A stretch of 64,000 nucleotides of DNA. Source: Panagrolaimus kolymaensis (Eukaryota > Nematoda > Chromadorea > Rhabditida > Panagrolaimidae). Location of the stretch: NCBI GenBank assembly GCA_028622995.1, contig JAJQJQ010000059.1, positions 62,001-126,000 of the forward strand, read 5' to 3'. Of the stretch, positions 13,932 to 28,517 are shown in pieces. The notes below the pieces were generated by a model that worked only from the letters and a program-made list of their open reading frames with translations, was not told the origin of the DNA and did no database searches. The first letter of the stretch is position 1. Every line of letters starts with the position of its first letter. The position numbers were made by a program, and so were the translations under genes.

Positions 13932-15055
13932 TGCTTCATCGATTTTTTTGTGCCTCGACCAATTAAATGAATAATGCGAAAACAAAATATATAGTTATTT
14001 TCGAAAAGGAAATATTTGAGACTGATTCCATAAAGGATTAGCCATTACAAAATATATGTTTTTCATTTTCTTTGCTTCATCGATTTTTTTGTGCCTAGAC
14101 CAATTAAATGAATAATGCTAAAACAAAATATATAGTTATTTTCGAAAAGGAAATATTTGAGACTGATTCCATAAAGGATTAGCCATTACAAAATATATGT
14201 TTTTCATTTTCTTTGCTTCATCGATTTTTTGTCCCTCGACCAATTAAATGAATAATGCTAAAACAAAATATATAGTTATTTTCGAAAAGGAAATATTTGA
14301 GACTGATTCCATAAAGGATTAGCCATTACAAAATATATGTTTTTCATTTTCTTTGCTTCATCGATTTTTTGTCCCTCGACCAATTAAATGAATAATGCTA
14401 AAACAAAATATATAGTTATTTTCGAAAAGGAAATATTTGAGACTGATTCCATAAAGGATTAGCCATTACAAAATATATGTTTTTCATTTTCTTTGCTTCA
14501 TCGATTTTTTTGTGCCTCGACCAATTAAATGAATAATGCGAAAACAAAATATATAGTTATTTTCGAAAAGGAAATATTTGAGACTGATTCCATAAAGGAT
14601 TAGCCATTACAAAATATATGTTTTTCATTTTCTTTGCTTCATCGATTTTTTTGTGCCTAGACCAATTAAATGAATAATGCTAAAACAAAATATATAGTTA
14701 TTTTCGAAAAGGAAATATTTGAGACTGATTCCATAAAGGATTAGCCATTACAAAATATATGTTTTTCATTTTCTTTGCTTCATCGATTTTTTGTCCCTCG
14801 ACCAATTAAATGAATAATGCTAAAACAAAATATATAGTTATTTTCGAAAAGGAAATATTTGAGACTGATTCCATAAAGGATTAGCCATTACAAAATATAT
14901 GTTTTTCATTTTCTTTGCTTCATCGATTTTTTGTCCCTCGACCAATTAAATGAATAATGCTAAAACAAAATATATAGTTATTTTCGAAAAGGAAATATTT
15001 GAGACTGATTCCATAAAGGATTAGCCATTACAAAATATATGTTTTTCATTTTCTT
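13932..15055 (+). repeat. Tetramer higher-order repeat d-b-a-a (562 bp), 2 copies
   Basis: The subtype order d-b-a-a (141+141+140+140 = 562 bp) occurs twice in tandem here, and an incomplete copy d-b-a precedes it. The same tetramer returns near 20.7-21.8 kb (two copies), 22.9-23.5 kb (one), 24.5-26.2 kb (three) and 33.2-34.9 kb (three). It is the most widespread higher-order unit of the window, which suggests it pre-dates the larger duplications that carry it. Confidence 0.8.
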
Positions 15056-16043
15056 TGCTTCATCGATTTTTTTGTGCCTCGACCAATTAAATGAATAATG
15101 CGAAAACAAAATATATAGTTATTTTCGAAAAGGAAATATTTGAGACTGATTCCATAAAGGATTAGCCATTACAAAATATATGTTTTTCATTTTCTTTGCT
15201 TCATCGATTTTTTTGTGCCTCGACCAATTAAATGAATAATGCGAAAACAAAATATATAGTTATTTTCGAAAAGGAAATATTTAAGACTGATTCCATAAAG
15301 GATTAGCCATTACAAAATATATGTTTTTCATTTTCTTTGCTTCATCGATTTTTTTGTGCCTCGACCAATTAAATGAATAATGCGAAAACAAAATATATAG
15401 TTATTTTCGAAAAGGAAATATTTGAGACTGATTCCATAAAGGATTAGCCATTACAAAATATATGTTTTTCATTTTCTTTGCTTCATCGATTTTTTTGTGC
15501 CTAGACCAATTAAATGAATAATGCTAAAACAAAATATATAGTTATTTTCGAAAAGGAAATATTTGAGACTGATTCCATAAAGGATTAGCCATTACAAAAT
15601 ATATGTTTTTCATTTTCTTTGCTTCATCGATTTTTTTGTGCCTAGACCAATTAAATGAATAATGCGAAAACAAAATATATAGTTATTTTCGAAAAGGAAA
15701 TATTTGAGACTGATTCCATAAAGGATTAGCCATTACAAAATATATGTTTTTCATTTTCTTTGCTTCATCGATTTTTTTGTGCCTAGACCAATTAAATGAA
15801 TAATGCGAAAACAAAATATATAGTTATTTTCGAAAAGGAAATATTTGAGACTGATTCCATAAAGGATTAGCCATTACAAAATATATGTTTTTCATTTTCT
15901 TTGCTTCATCGATTTTTTTGTGCCTAGACCAATTAAATGAATAATGCTAAAACAAAATATATAGTTATTTTCGAAAAGGAAATATTTGAGACTGATTCCA
16001 TAAAGGATTAGCCATTACAAAATATATGTTTTTCATTTTCTTT

Positions 16044-19000
16044 GCTTCATCGATTTTTTTGTGCCTAGACCAATTAAATGAATAATGCTAAAACAAAATA
16101 TATAGTTATTTTCGAAAAGGAAATATTTGAGACTGATTCCATAAAGGATTAGCCATTACAAAATATATGTTTTTCATTTTCTTTGCTTCATCGATTTTTT
16201 TGTGCCTAGACCAATTAAATGAATAATGCGAAAACAAAATATATAGTTATTTTCGAAAAGGAAATATTTGAGACTGATTCCATAAAGGATTAGCCATTAC
16301 AAAATATATGTTTTTCATTTTCTTTGCTTCATCGATTTTTTTGTGCCTAGACCAATTAAATGAATAATGCTAAAACAAAATATATAGTTATTTTCGAAAA
16401 GGAAATATTTGAGACTGATTCCATAAAGGATTAGCCATTACAAAATATATGTTTTTCATTTTCTTTGCTTCATCGATTTTTTTGTGCCTAGACCAATTAA
16501 ATGAATAATGCTAAAACAAAATATATAGTTATTTTCGAAAAGGAAATATTTGAGACTGATTCCATAAAGGATTAGCCATTACAAAATATATGTTTTTCAT
16601 TTTCTTTGCTTCATCGATTTTTTTGTGCCTAGACCAATTAAATGAATAATGCGAAAACAAAATATATAGTTATTTTCGAAAAGGAAATATTTGAGACTGA
16701 TTCCATAAAGGATTAGCCATTACAAAATATATGTTTTTCATTTTCTTTGCTTCATCGATTTTTTTGTGCCTAGACCAATTAAATGAATAATGCTAAAACA
16801 AAATATATAGTTATTTTCGAAAAGGAAATATTTGAGACTGATTCCATAAAGGATTAGCCATTACAAAATATATGTTTTTCATTTTCTTTGCTTCATCGAT
16901 TTTTTTGTGCCTAGACCAATTAAATGAATAATGCGAAAACAAAATATATAGTTATTTTCGAAAAGGAAATATTTGAGACTGATTCCATAAAGGATTAGCC
17001 ATTACAAAATATATGTTTTTCATTTTCTTTGCTTCATCGATTTTTTTGTGCCTAGACCAATTAAATGAATAATGCTAAAACAAAATATATAGTTATTTTC
17101 GAAAAGGAAATATTTGAGACTGATTCCATAAAGGATTAGCCATTACAAAATATATGTTTTTCATTTTCTTTGCTTCATCGATTTTTTTGTGCCTAGACCA
17201 ATTAAATGAATAATGCTAAAACAAAATATATAGTTATTTTCGAAAAGGAAATATTTGAGACTGATTCCATAAAGGATTAGCCATTACAAAATATATGTTT
17301 TTCATTTTCTTTGCTTCATCGATTTTTTTGTGCCTCGACCAATTAAATGAATAATGCGAAAACAAAATATATAGTTATTTTCGAAAAGGAAATATTTGAG
17401 ACTGATTCCATAAAGGATTAGCCATTACAAAATATATGTTTTTCATTTTCTTTGCTTCATCGATTTTTTGTCCCTCGACCAATTAAATGAATAATGCTAA
17501 AACAAAATATATAGTTATTTTCGAAAAGGAAATATTTGAGACTGATTCCATAAAGGATTAGCCATTACAAAATATATGTTTTTCATTTTCTTTGCTTCAT
17601 CGATTTTTTTGTGCCTAGACCAATTATTTGAATAATGCTAAAACAAAATATATAGTTATTTTCGAAAAGGAAATATTTGAGACTGATTCCATAAAGGATT
17701 AGCCATTACAAAATATATGTTTTTCATTTTCTTTGCTTCATCGATTTTTTTGTGCCTAGACCAATTAAATGAATAATGCGAAAACAAAATATATAGTTAT
17801 TTTCGAAAAGGAAATATTTGAGACTGATTCCATAAAGGATTAGCCATTACAAAATATATGTTTTTCATTTTCTTTGCTTCATCGATTTTTTTGTGCCTAG
17901 ACCAATTAAATGAATAATGCTAAAACAAAATATATAGTTATTTTCGAAAAGGAAATATTTGAGACTGATTCCATAAAGGATTAGCCATTACAAAATATAT
18001 GTTTTTCATTTTCTTTGCTTCATCGATTTTTTTGTGCCTAGACCAATTAAATGAATAATGCTAAAACAAAATATATAGTTATTTTCGAAAAGGAAATATT
18101 TGAGACTGATTCCATAAAGGATTAGCCATTACAAAATATATGTTTTTCATTTTCTTTGCTTCATCGATTTTTTTGTGCCTAGACCAATTAAATGAATAAT
18201 GCGAAAACAAAATATATAGTTATTTTCGAAAAGGAAATATTTGAGACTGATTCCATAAAGGATTAGCCATTACAAAATATATGTTTTTCATTTTCTTTGC
18301 TTCATCGATTTTTTTGTGCCTAGACCAATTAAATGAATAATGCTAAAACAAAATATATAGTTATTTTCGAAAAGGAAATATTTGAGACTGATTCCATAAA
18401 GGATTAGCCATTACAAAATATATGTTTTTCATTTTCTTTGCTTCATCGATTTTTTTGTGCCTAGACCAATTAAATGAATAATGCGAAAACAAAATATATA
18501 GTTATTTTCGAAAAGGAAATATTTGAGACTGATTCCATAAAGGATTAGCCATTACAAAATATATGTTTTTCATTTTCTTTGCTTCATCGATTTTTTTGTG
18601 CCTAGACCAATTAAATGAATAATGCTAAAACAAAATATATAGTTATTTTCGAAAAGGAAATATTTGAGACTGATTCCATAAAGGATTAGCCATTACAAAA
18701 TATATGTTTTTCATTTTCTTTGCTTCATCGATTTTTTTGTGCCTAGACCAATTAAATGAATAATGCTAAAACAAAATATATAGTTATTTTCGAAAAGGAA
18801 ATATTTGAGACTGATTCCATAAAGGATTAGCCATTACAAAATATATGTTTTTCATTTTCTTTGCTTCATCGATTTTTTTGTGCCTCGACCAATTAAATGA
18901 ATAATGCGAAAACAAAATATATAGTTATTTTCGAAAAGGAAATATTTGAGACTGATTCCATAAAGGATTAGCCATTACAAAATATATGTTTTTCATTTTC

Positions 19001-19143
19001 TTTGCTTCATCGATTTTTTGTCCCTCGACCAATTAAATGAATAATGCTAAAACAAAATATATAGTTATTTTCGAAAAGGAAATATTTGAGACTGATTCCA
19101 TAAAGGATTAGCCATTACAAAATATATGTTTTTCATTTTCTTT
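16044..19143 (+). repeat. 11-mer higher-order repeat, 1,550 bp, 2 copies
   Basis: The order b-c-b-b-c-b-c-b-b-d-a runs from 16,044 to 17,593 and again from 17,594 to 19,143. The offset of 1,550 bp equals ten 141 bp units plus one 140 bp unit. The first monomer of the second copy has a private change at about 17,627 ('aattatttg' for 'aattaaatg'). The tail c-b-c-b-b-d-a is seen once more from about 21,817 to 22,802. Confidence 0.8.
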
Positions 19144-21816
19144 GCTTCATCGATTTTTTTGTGCCTCGACCAATTAAATGAATAATGCGAAAACAAAATA
19201 TATAGTTATTTTCGAAAAGGAAATATTTGAGACTGATTCCATAAAGGATTAGCCATTACAAAATATATGTTTTTCATTTTCTTTGCTTCATCGATTTTTT
19301 TGTGCCTAGACCAATTAAATGAATAATGCTAAAACAAAATATATAGTTATTTTCGAAAAGGAAATATTTGAGACTGATTCCATAAAGGATTAGCCATTAC
19401 AAAATATATGTTTTTCATTTTCTTTGCTTCATCGATTTTTTGTCCCTCGACCAATTAAATGAATAATGCTAAAACAAAATATATAGTTATTTTCGAAAAG
19501 GAAATATTTGAGACTGATTCCATAAAGGATTAGCCATTACAAAATATATGTTTTTCATTTTCTTTGCTTCATCGATTTTTTGTCCCTCGACCAATTAAAT
19601 GAATAATGCTAAAACAAAATATATAGTTATTTTCGAAAAGGAAATATTTGAGACTGATTCCATAAAGGATTAGCCATTACAAAATATATGTTTTTCATTT
19701 TCTTTGCTTCATCGATTTTTTTGTGCCTCGACCAATTAAATGAATAATGCGAAAACAAAATATATAGTTATTTTCGAAAAGGAAATATTTGAGACTGATT
19801 CCATAAAGGATTAGCCATTACAAAATATATGTTTTTCATTTTCTTTGCTTCATCGATTTTTTTGTGCCTCGACCAATTAAATGAATAATGCGAAAACAAA
19901 ATATATAGTTATTTTCGAAAAGGAAATATTTAAGACTGATTCCATAAAGGATTAGCCATTACAAAATATATGTTTTTCATTTTCTTTGCTTCATCGATTT
20001 TTTTGTGCCTCGACCAATTAAATGAATAATGCGAAAACAAAATATATAGTTATTTTCGAAAAGGAAATATTTGAGACTGATTCCATAAAGGATTAGCCAT
20101 TACAAAATATATGTTTTTCATTTTCTTTGCTTCATCGATTTTTTTGTGCCTAGACCAATTAAATGAATAATGCTAAAACAAAATATATAGTTATTTTCGA
20201 AAAGGAAATATTTGAGACTGATTCCATAAAGGATTAGCCATTACAAAATATATGTTTTTCATTTTCTTTGCTTCATCGATTTTTTTGTGCCTCGACCAAT
20301 TAAATGAATAATGCGAAAACAAAATATATAGTTATTTTCGAAAAGGAAATATTTAAGACTGATTCCATAAAGGATTAGCCATTACAAAATATATGTTTTT
20401 CATTTTCTTTGCTTCATCGATTTTTTTGTGCCTCGACCAATTAAATGAATAATGCGAAAACAAAATATATAGTTATTTTCGAAAAGGAAATATTTGAGAC
20501 TGATTCCATAAAGGATTAGCCATTACAAAATATATGTTTTTCATTTTCTTTGCTTCATCGATTTTTTTGTGCCTAGACCAATTAAATGAATAATGCTAAA
20601 ACAAAATATATAGTTATTTTCGAAAAGGAAATATTTGAGACTGATTCCATAAAGGATTAGCCATTACAAAATATATGTTTTTCATTTTCTTTGCTTCATC
20701 GATTTTTTTGTGCCTCGACCAATTAAATGAATAATGCGAAAACAAAATATATAGTTATTTTCGAAAAGGAAATATTTGAGACTGATTCCATAAAGGATTA
20801 GCCATTACAAAATATATGTTTTTCATTTTCTTTGCTTCATCGATTTTTTTGTGCCTAGACCAATTAAATGAATAATGCTAAAACAAAATATATAGTTATT
20901 TTCGAAAAGGAAATATTTGAGACTGATTCCATAAAGGATTAGCCATTACAAAATATATGTTTTTCATTTTCTTTGCTTCATCGATTTTTTGTCCCTCGAC
21001 CAATTAAATGAATAATGCTAAAACAAAATATATAGTTATTTTCGAAAAGGAAATATTTGAGACTGATTCCATAAAGGATTAGCCATTACAAAATATATGT
21101 TTTTCATTTTCTTTGCTTCATCGATTTTTTGTCCCTCGACCAATTAAATGAATAATGCTAAAACAAAATATATAGTTATTTTCGAAAAGGAAATATTTGA
21201 GACTGATTCCATAAAGGATTAGCCATTACAAAATATATGTTTTTCATTTTCTTTGCTTCATCGATTTTTTTGTGCCTCGACCAATTAAATGAATAATGCG
21301 AAAACAAAATATATAGTTATTTTCGAAAAGGAAATATTTGAGACTGATTCCATAAAGGATTAGCCATTACAAAATATATGTTTTTCATTTTCTTTGCTTC
21401 ATCGATTTTTTTGTGCCTAGACCAATTAAATGAATAATGCTAAAACAAAATATATAGTTATTTTCGAAAAGGAAATATTTGAGACTGATTCCATAAAGGA
21501 TTAGCCATTACAAAATATATGTTTTTCATTTTCTTTGCTTCATCGATTTTTTGTCCCTCGACCAATTAAATGAATAATGCTAAAACAAAATATATAGTTA
21601 TTTTCGAAAAGGAAATATTTGAGACTGATTCCATAAAGGATTAGCCATTACAAAATATATGTTTTTCATTTTCTTTGCTTCATCGATTTTTTGTCCCTCG
21701 ACCAATTAAATGAATAATGCTAAAACAAAATATATAGTTATTTTCGAAAAGGAAATATTTGAGACTGATTCCATAAAGGATTAGCCATTACAAAATATAT
21801 GTTTTTCATTTTCTTT
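19004..21816 (+). repeat. 20-monomer block, copy 1 (offset 3,799 bp)
   Basis: Twenty consecutive monomers (a-d-b-a-a-d-d'-d-b-d'-d-b-d-b-a-a-d-b-a-a) have the same subtype order as 22,803-25,615, 27 monomers downstream. The d' monomers ('tttaag' at the end of an otherwise normal A module) fix the register. To the right copy 1 continues with c, while copy 2 continues with d; to the left copy 1 has d and copy 2 has a. These mismatches set the block edges to about one monomer. Confidence 0.8.
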
Positions 21817-22802
21817 GCTTCATCGATTTTTTTGTGCCTAGACCAATTAAATGAATAATGCGAAAACAAAATATATAGTTATTTTCGAAAAGGAAATATT
21901 TGAGACTGATTCCATAAAGGATTAGCCATTACAAAATATATGTTTTTCATTTTCTTTGCTTCATCGATTTTTTTGTGCCTAGACCAATTAAATGAATAAT
22001 GCTAAAACAAAATATATAGTTATTTTCGAAAAGGAAATATTTGAGACTGATTCCATAAAGGATTAGCCATTACAAAATATATGTTTTTCATTTTCTTTGC
22101 TTCATCGATTTTTTTGTGCCTAGACCAATTAAATGAATAATGCGAAAACAAAATATATAGTTATTTTCGAAAAGGAAATATTTGAGACTGATTCCATAAA
22201 GGATTAGCCATTACAAAATATATGTTTTTCATTTTCTTTGCTTCATCGATTTTTTTGTGCCTAGACCAATTAAATGAATAATGCTAAAACAAAATATATA
22301 GTTATTTTCGAAAAGGAAATATTTGAGACTGATTCCATAAAGGATTAGCCATTACAAAATATATGTTTTTCATTTTCTTTGCTTCATCGATTTTTTTGTG
22401 CCTAGACCAATTAAATGAATAATGCTAAAACAAAATATATAGTTATTTTCGAAAAGGAAATATTTGAGACTGATTCCATAAAGGATTAGCCATTACAAAA
22501 TATATGTTTTTCATTTTCTTTGCTTCATCGATTTTTTTGTGCCTCGACCAATTAAATGAATAATGCGAAAACAAAATATATAGTTATTTTCGAAAAGGAA
22601 ATATTTGAGACTGATTCCATAAAGGATTAGCCATTACAAAATATATGTTTTTCATTTTCTTTGCTTCATCGATTTTTTGTCCCTCGACCAATTAAATGAA
22701 TAATGCTAAAACAAAATATATAGTTATTTTCGAAAAGGAAATATTTGAGACTGATTCCATAAAGGATTAGCCATTACAAAATATATGTTTTTCATTTTCT
22801 TT

Positions 22803-25615
22803 GCTTCATCGATTTTTTGTCCCTCGACCAATTAAATGAATAATGCTAAAACAAAATATATAGTTATTTTCGAAAAGGAAATATTTGAGACTGATTCCAT
22901 AAAGGATTAGCCATTACAAAATATATGTTTTTCATTTTCTTTGCTTCATCGATTTTTTTGTGCCTCGACCAATTAAATGAATAATGCGAAAACAAAATAT
23001 ATAGTTATTTTCGAAAAGGAAATATTTGAGACTGATTCCATAAAGGATTAGCCATTACAAAATATATGTTTTTCATTTTCTTTGCTTCATCGATTTTTTT
23101 GTGCCTAGACCAATTAAATGAATAATGCTAAAACAAAATATATAGTTATTTTCGAAAAGGAAATATTTGAGACTGATTCCATAAAGGATTAGCCATTACA
23201 AAATATATGTTTTTCATTTTCTTTGCTTCATCGATTTTTTGTCCCTCGACCAATTAAATGAATAATGCTAAAACAAAATATATAGTTATTTTCGAAAAGG
23301 AAATATTTGAGACTGATTCCATAAAGGATTAGCCATTACAAAATATATGTTTTTCATTTTCTTTGCTTCATCGATTTTTTGTCCCTCGACCAATTAAATG
23401 AATAATGCTAAAACAAAATATATAGTTATTTTCGAAAAGGAAATATTTGAGACTGATTCCATAAAGGATTAGCCATTACAAAATATATGTTTTTCATTTT
23501 CTTTGCTTCATCGATTTTTTTGTGCCTCGACCAATTAAATGAATAATGCGAAAACAAAATATATAGTTATTTTCGAAAAGGAAATATTTGAGACTGATTC
23601 CATAAAGGATTAGCCATTACAAAATATATGTTTTTCATTTTCTTTGCTTCATCGATTTTTTTGTGCCTCGACCAATTAAATGAATAATGCGAAAACAAAA
23701 TATATAGTTATTTTCGAAAAGGAAATATTTAAGACTGATTCCATAAAGGATTAGCCATTACAAAATATATGTTTTTCATTTTCTTTGCTTCATCGATTTT
23801 TTTGTGCCTCGACCAATTAAATGAATAATGCGAAAACAAAATATATAGTTATTTTCGAAAAGGAAATATTTGAGACTGATTCCATAAAGGATTAGCCATT
23901 ACAAAATATATGTTTTTCATTTTCTTTGCTTCATCGATTTTTTTGTGCCTAGACCAATTAAATGAATAATGCTAAAACAAAATATATAGTTATTTTCGAA
24001 AAGGAAATATTTGAGACTGATTCCATAAAGGATTAGCCATTACAAAATATATGTTTTTCATTTTCTTTGCTTCATCGATTTTTTTGTGCCTCGACCAATT
24101 AAATGAATAATGCGAAAACAAAATATATAGTTATTTTCGAAAAGGAAATATTTAAGACTGATTCCATAAAGGATTAGCCATTACAAAATATATGTTTTTC
24201 ATTTTCTTTGCTTCATCGATTTTTTTGTGCCTCGACCAATTAAATGAATAATGCGAAAACAAAATATATAGTTATTTTCGAAAAGGAAATATTTGAGACT
24301 GATTCCATAAAGGATTAGCCATTACAAAATATATGTTTTTCATTTTCTTTGCTTCATCGATTTTTTTGTGCCTAGACCAATTAAATGAATAATGCTAAAA
24401 CAAAATATATAGTTATTTTCGAAAAGGAAATATTTGAGACTGATTCCATAAAGGATTAGCCATTACAAAATATATGTTTTTCATTTTCTTTGCTTCATCG
24501 ATTTTTTTGTGCCTCGACCAATTAAATGAATAATGCGAAAACAAAATATATAGTTATTTTCGAAAAGGAAATATTTGAGACTGATTCCATAAAGGATTAG
24601 CCATTACAAAATATATGTTTTTCATTTTCTTTGCTTCATCGATTTTTTTGTGCCTAGACCAATTAAATGAATAATGCTAAAACAAAATATATAGTTATTT
24701 TCGAAAAGGAAATATTTGAGACTGATTCCATAAAGGATTAGCCATTACAAAATATATGTTTTTCATTTTCTTTGCTTCATCGATTTTTTGTCCCTCGACC
24801 AATTAAATGAATAATGCTAAAACAAAATATATAGTTATTTTCGAAAAGGAAATATTTGAGACTGATTCCATAAAGGATTAGCCATTACAAAATATATGTT
24901 TTTCATTTTCTTTGCTTCATCGATTTTTTGTCCCTCGACCAATTAAATGAATAATGCTAAAACAAAATATATAGTTATTTTCGAAAAGGAAATATTTGAG
25001 ACTGATTCCATAAAGGATTAGCCATTACAAAATATATGTTTTTCATTTTCTTTGCTTCATCGATTTTTTTGTGCCTCGACCAATTAAATGAATAATGCGA
25101 AAACAAAATATATAGTTATTTTCGAAAAGGAAATATTTGAGACTGATTCCATAAAGGATTAGCCATTACAAAATATATGTTTTTCATTTTCTTTGCTTCA
25201 TCGATTTTTTTGTGCCTAGACCAATTAAATGAATAATGCTAAAACAAAATATATAGTTATTTTCGAAAAGGAAATATTTGAGACTGATTCCATAAAGGAT
25301 TAGCCATTACAAAATATATGTTTTTCATTTTCTTTGCTTCATCGATTTTTTGTCCCTCGACCAATTAAATGAATAATGCTAAAACAAAATATATAGTTAT
25401 TTTCGAAAAGGAAATATTTGAGACTGATTCCATAAAGGATTAGCCATTACAAAATATATGTTTTTCATTTTCTTTGCTTCATCGATTTTTTGTCCCTCGA
25501 CCAATTAAATGAATAATGCTAAAACAAAATATATAGTTATTTTCGAAAAGGAAATATTTGAGACTGATTCCATAAAGGATTAGCCATTACAAAATATATG
25601 TTTTTCATTTTCTTT
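22803..25615 (+). repeat. 20-monomer block, copy 2 (offset 3,799 bp)
   Basis: This is the second copy of the block at 19,004-21,816, with the same order of subtypes including the d' markers. It continues directly into a third d-b-a-a tetramer and then d-d'-d' up to 26,600, where the B/ggcc block starts. The right part of this copy is itself repeated near 32.5-35.6 kb. Confidence 0.8.
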
Positions 25616-26600
25616 GCTTCATCGATTTTTTTGTGCCTCGACCAATTAAATGAATAATGCGAAAACAAAATATATAGTTATTTTCGAAAAGGAAATATTT
25701 GAGACTGATTCCATAAAGGATTAGCCATTACAAAATATATGTTTTTCATTTTCTTTGCTTCATCGATTTTTTTGTGCCTAGACCAATTAAATGAATAATG
25801 CTAAAACAAAATATATAGTTATTTTCGAAAAGGAAATATTTGAGACTGATTCCATAAAGGATTAGCCATTACAAAATATATGTTTTTCATTTTCTTTGCT
25901 TCATCGATTTTTTGTCCCTCGACCAATTAAATGAATAATGCTAAAACAAAATATATAGTTATTTTCGAAAAGGAAATATTTGAGACTGATTCCATAAAGG
26001 ATTAGCCATTACAAAATATATGTTTTTCATTTTCTTTGCTTCATCGATTTTTTGTCCCTCGACCAATTAAATGAATAATGCTAAAACAAAATATATAGTT
26101 ATTTTCGAAAAGGAAATATTTGAGACTGATTCCATAAAGGATTAGCCATTACAAAATATATGTTTTTCATTTTCTTTGCTTCATCGATTTTTTTGTGCCT
26201 CGACCAATTAAATGAATAATGCGAAAACAAAATATATAGTTATTTTCGAAAAGGAAATATTTGAGACTGATTCCATAAAGGATTAGCCATTACAAAATAT
26301 ATGTTTTTCATTTTCTTTGCTTCATCGATTTTTTTGTGCCTCGACCAATTAAATGAATAATGCGAAAACAAAATATAAAGTTATTTTCGAAAAGGAAATA
26401 TTTAAGACTGATTCCATAAAGGATTAGCCATTACAAAATATATGTTTTTCATTTTCTTTGCTTCATCGATTTTTTTGTGCCTCGACCAATTAAATGAATA
26501 ATGCGAAAACAAAATATATAGTTATTTTCGAAAAGGAAATATTTAAGACTGATTCCATAAAGGATTAGCCATTACAAAATATATGTTTTTCATTTTCTTT

Positions 26601-27314
26601 GCTTCATCGATTTTTTTGTCCCTCCACCAATTAAATGATTAATGCGAAAACAAAATATATAGTTATTTTAGAAAAGGAAATATTTGAGACTGATTCCATA
26701 AAGGATTGGCCATTACAAAATATATGTTTTTCATTTTCTTTGCTTCATCGATTTTTTGTCCCTCGACCAATTAAATGAATAATGCTAAAACAAAATATAT
26801 AGTTATTTTCGAAAAGGAAATATTTGAGACTGATTCCATAAAGGATTGGCCATTACAAAATATATGTTTTTCATTTTCTTTGCTTCATCGATTTTTTTGT
26901 CCCTCGACCAATTAAATGGAAGAGATAAAATCAAAAATTATAAATATTATCAAATTGAAAATATTTAAGACTGATTCCATAAAGGATTAGCCATTACAAA
27001 ATTTATGTTTTTCATTTTCTTTGCTTCATCGATTTTTTTGTCCCTCGACCAATTAAATGAATAATGCGAAAACAAAATATATAGTTATTTTCGAAAAGGA
27101 AATATTTGAGACTGATTCCATAAAGGATTGGCCATTACAAAATATATGTTTTTCATTTTCTTTGCTTCATCGATTTTTTGTCCCTCGACCAATTAAATGA
27201 ATAATGCTAAAACAAAATATATAGTTATTTTCGAAAAGGAAATATTTGAGACTGATTCCATAAAGGATTGGCCATTACAAAATATATGTTTTTCATTTTC
27301 TTTGCTTCATCGAT
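26601..27314 (+). repeat. Boundary zone: first 'ggcc' monomers and marker 'ccctccacc'
   Basis: At 26,621 a monomer has 'cctccacc' and 'gattaatgcg' with 'ttttagaaaa' in place of the palindrome. From here many monomers read 'attggcc' instead of 'attagcc'. The same 'cctccacc' marker recurs at 35,632 (9,011 bp or 64 monomers on) and at 40,705 (5,073 bp or 36 monomers further). A type B module starts at 26,919 and the monomer after it has 'aaaatttatg'. The zone marks an abrupt change of satellite subfamily without any non-satellite junction. Confidence 0.8.
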
Positions 27315-27340
27315 TTTTTTGTCCCTCGACCAATTAAATG

Positions 27341-27391
27341 GAAGAGATAAAAACAAAATTTATAGTTATTTTCCAAAAGAAAATATTTGAG
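27341..27391 (+). repeat. Type C 51 bp module (A/B mosaic), first of 6
   Basis: Type C starts like B ('gaagagat') and then resembles A ('tatagttatttt'), with 'ccaaaagaaaa' in place of the palindrome, and is followed by 'acagattcc'. Starts: 27341, 27903, 30017, 30579, 36212, 41987. Pairs lie 562 bp apart. It could be an intermediate between A and B, or a recombinant that then gained its own changes. Confidence 0.85.
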
Positions 27392-28466
27392 ACAGATTCC
27401 ATAAAGGATTGGCCATTACAAAATATATGTTTTTCATTTTCTTTGCTTCATCGATTTTTTGTCCCTCGACCAAATAAATGAATAATGCTAAAACAAAATA
27501 TATAGTTATTTTCGAAAAGGAAATATTTGAGACTGATTCCATAAAGGATTGGCCATTACAAAATATATGTTTTTCATTTTCTTTGCTTCATCGATTTTTT
27601 GTCCCTCGACCAATTAAATGAATAATGCTAAAACAAAATATATAGTTATTTTCGAAAAGGAAATATTTGAGACTGATTCCATAAAGGATTGGCCATTACA
27701 AAATATATGTTTTTCATTTTCTTTGCTTCATCGATTTTTTTGTCCCTCGACCAATTAAATGAATAATGCTAAAACAAAATATATAGTTATTTTCGAAAAG
27801 GAAATATTTGAGACTGATTCCATAAAGGATTGGCCATTACAAAATATATGTTTTTCATTTTCTTTGCTTCATCGATTTTTTTGTCCCTCGACCAATTAAA
27901 TGGAAGAGATAAAAACAAAATTTATAGTTATTTTCCAAAAGAAAATATTTGAGACAGATTCCATAAAGGATTAGCCATTACAAAATATATGTTTTTCATT
28001 TTCTTTGCTCCATCGATTTTTTTGTCCCTCGACCAATTAAATGAATAATGCTAAAACAAAATATATAGTTATTTTCGAAAAGGAAATATTTGAGACTGAT
28101 TCCATAAAGGATTGGCCATTACAAAATATATGTTTTTCATTTTCTTTGCTTCATCGATTTTTTTGTGCCTCGACCAATTAAATGAATAATGCTAAAACAA
28201 AATATATAGTTATTTTCGAAAAGGAAATATTTGAGACTGATTCCATAAAGGATTGGCCATTACAAAATATATGTTTTTCATTTTCTTTGCTCCATCGATT
28301 TTTTTGTCCCTCGACCAATTAAATGGAAGAGATAAAATCAAAAATTATAAATATTATCAAATTGAAAATATTTAAGACTGATTCCATAAAGGATTAGCCA
28401 TTACAAAATATATGTTTTTCATTTTCTTTGCTTCATCGATTTTTTTGTCCCTCGACCAATTAAATG

Positions 28467-28517
28467 GAAGAGATAAAAACAAAATTTATAAATATTATAT
28501 AATTTAAAATATTTGAG
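28467..28517 (+). repeat. Type D 51 bp module, first of 4
   Basis: Type D shares the B start and middle ('aaatatta'), then reads 'tataatttaaaatattt', ends in A-like 'tttgag' and is followed by 'actggttcc'. Starts: 28467, 31143, 44664, 45228. Three of four lie one monomer after a B, so B-D forms a small unit. Confidence 0.85.
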
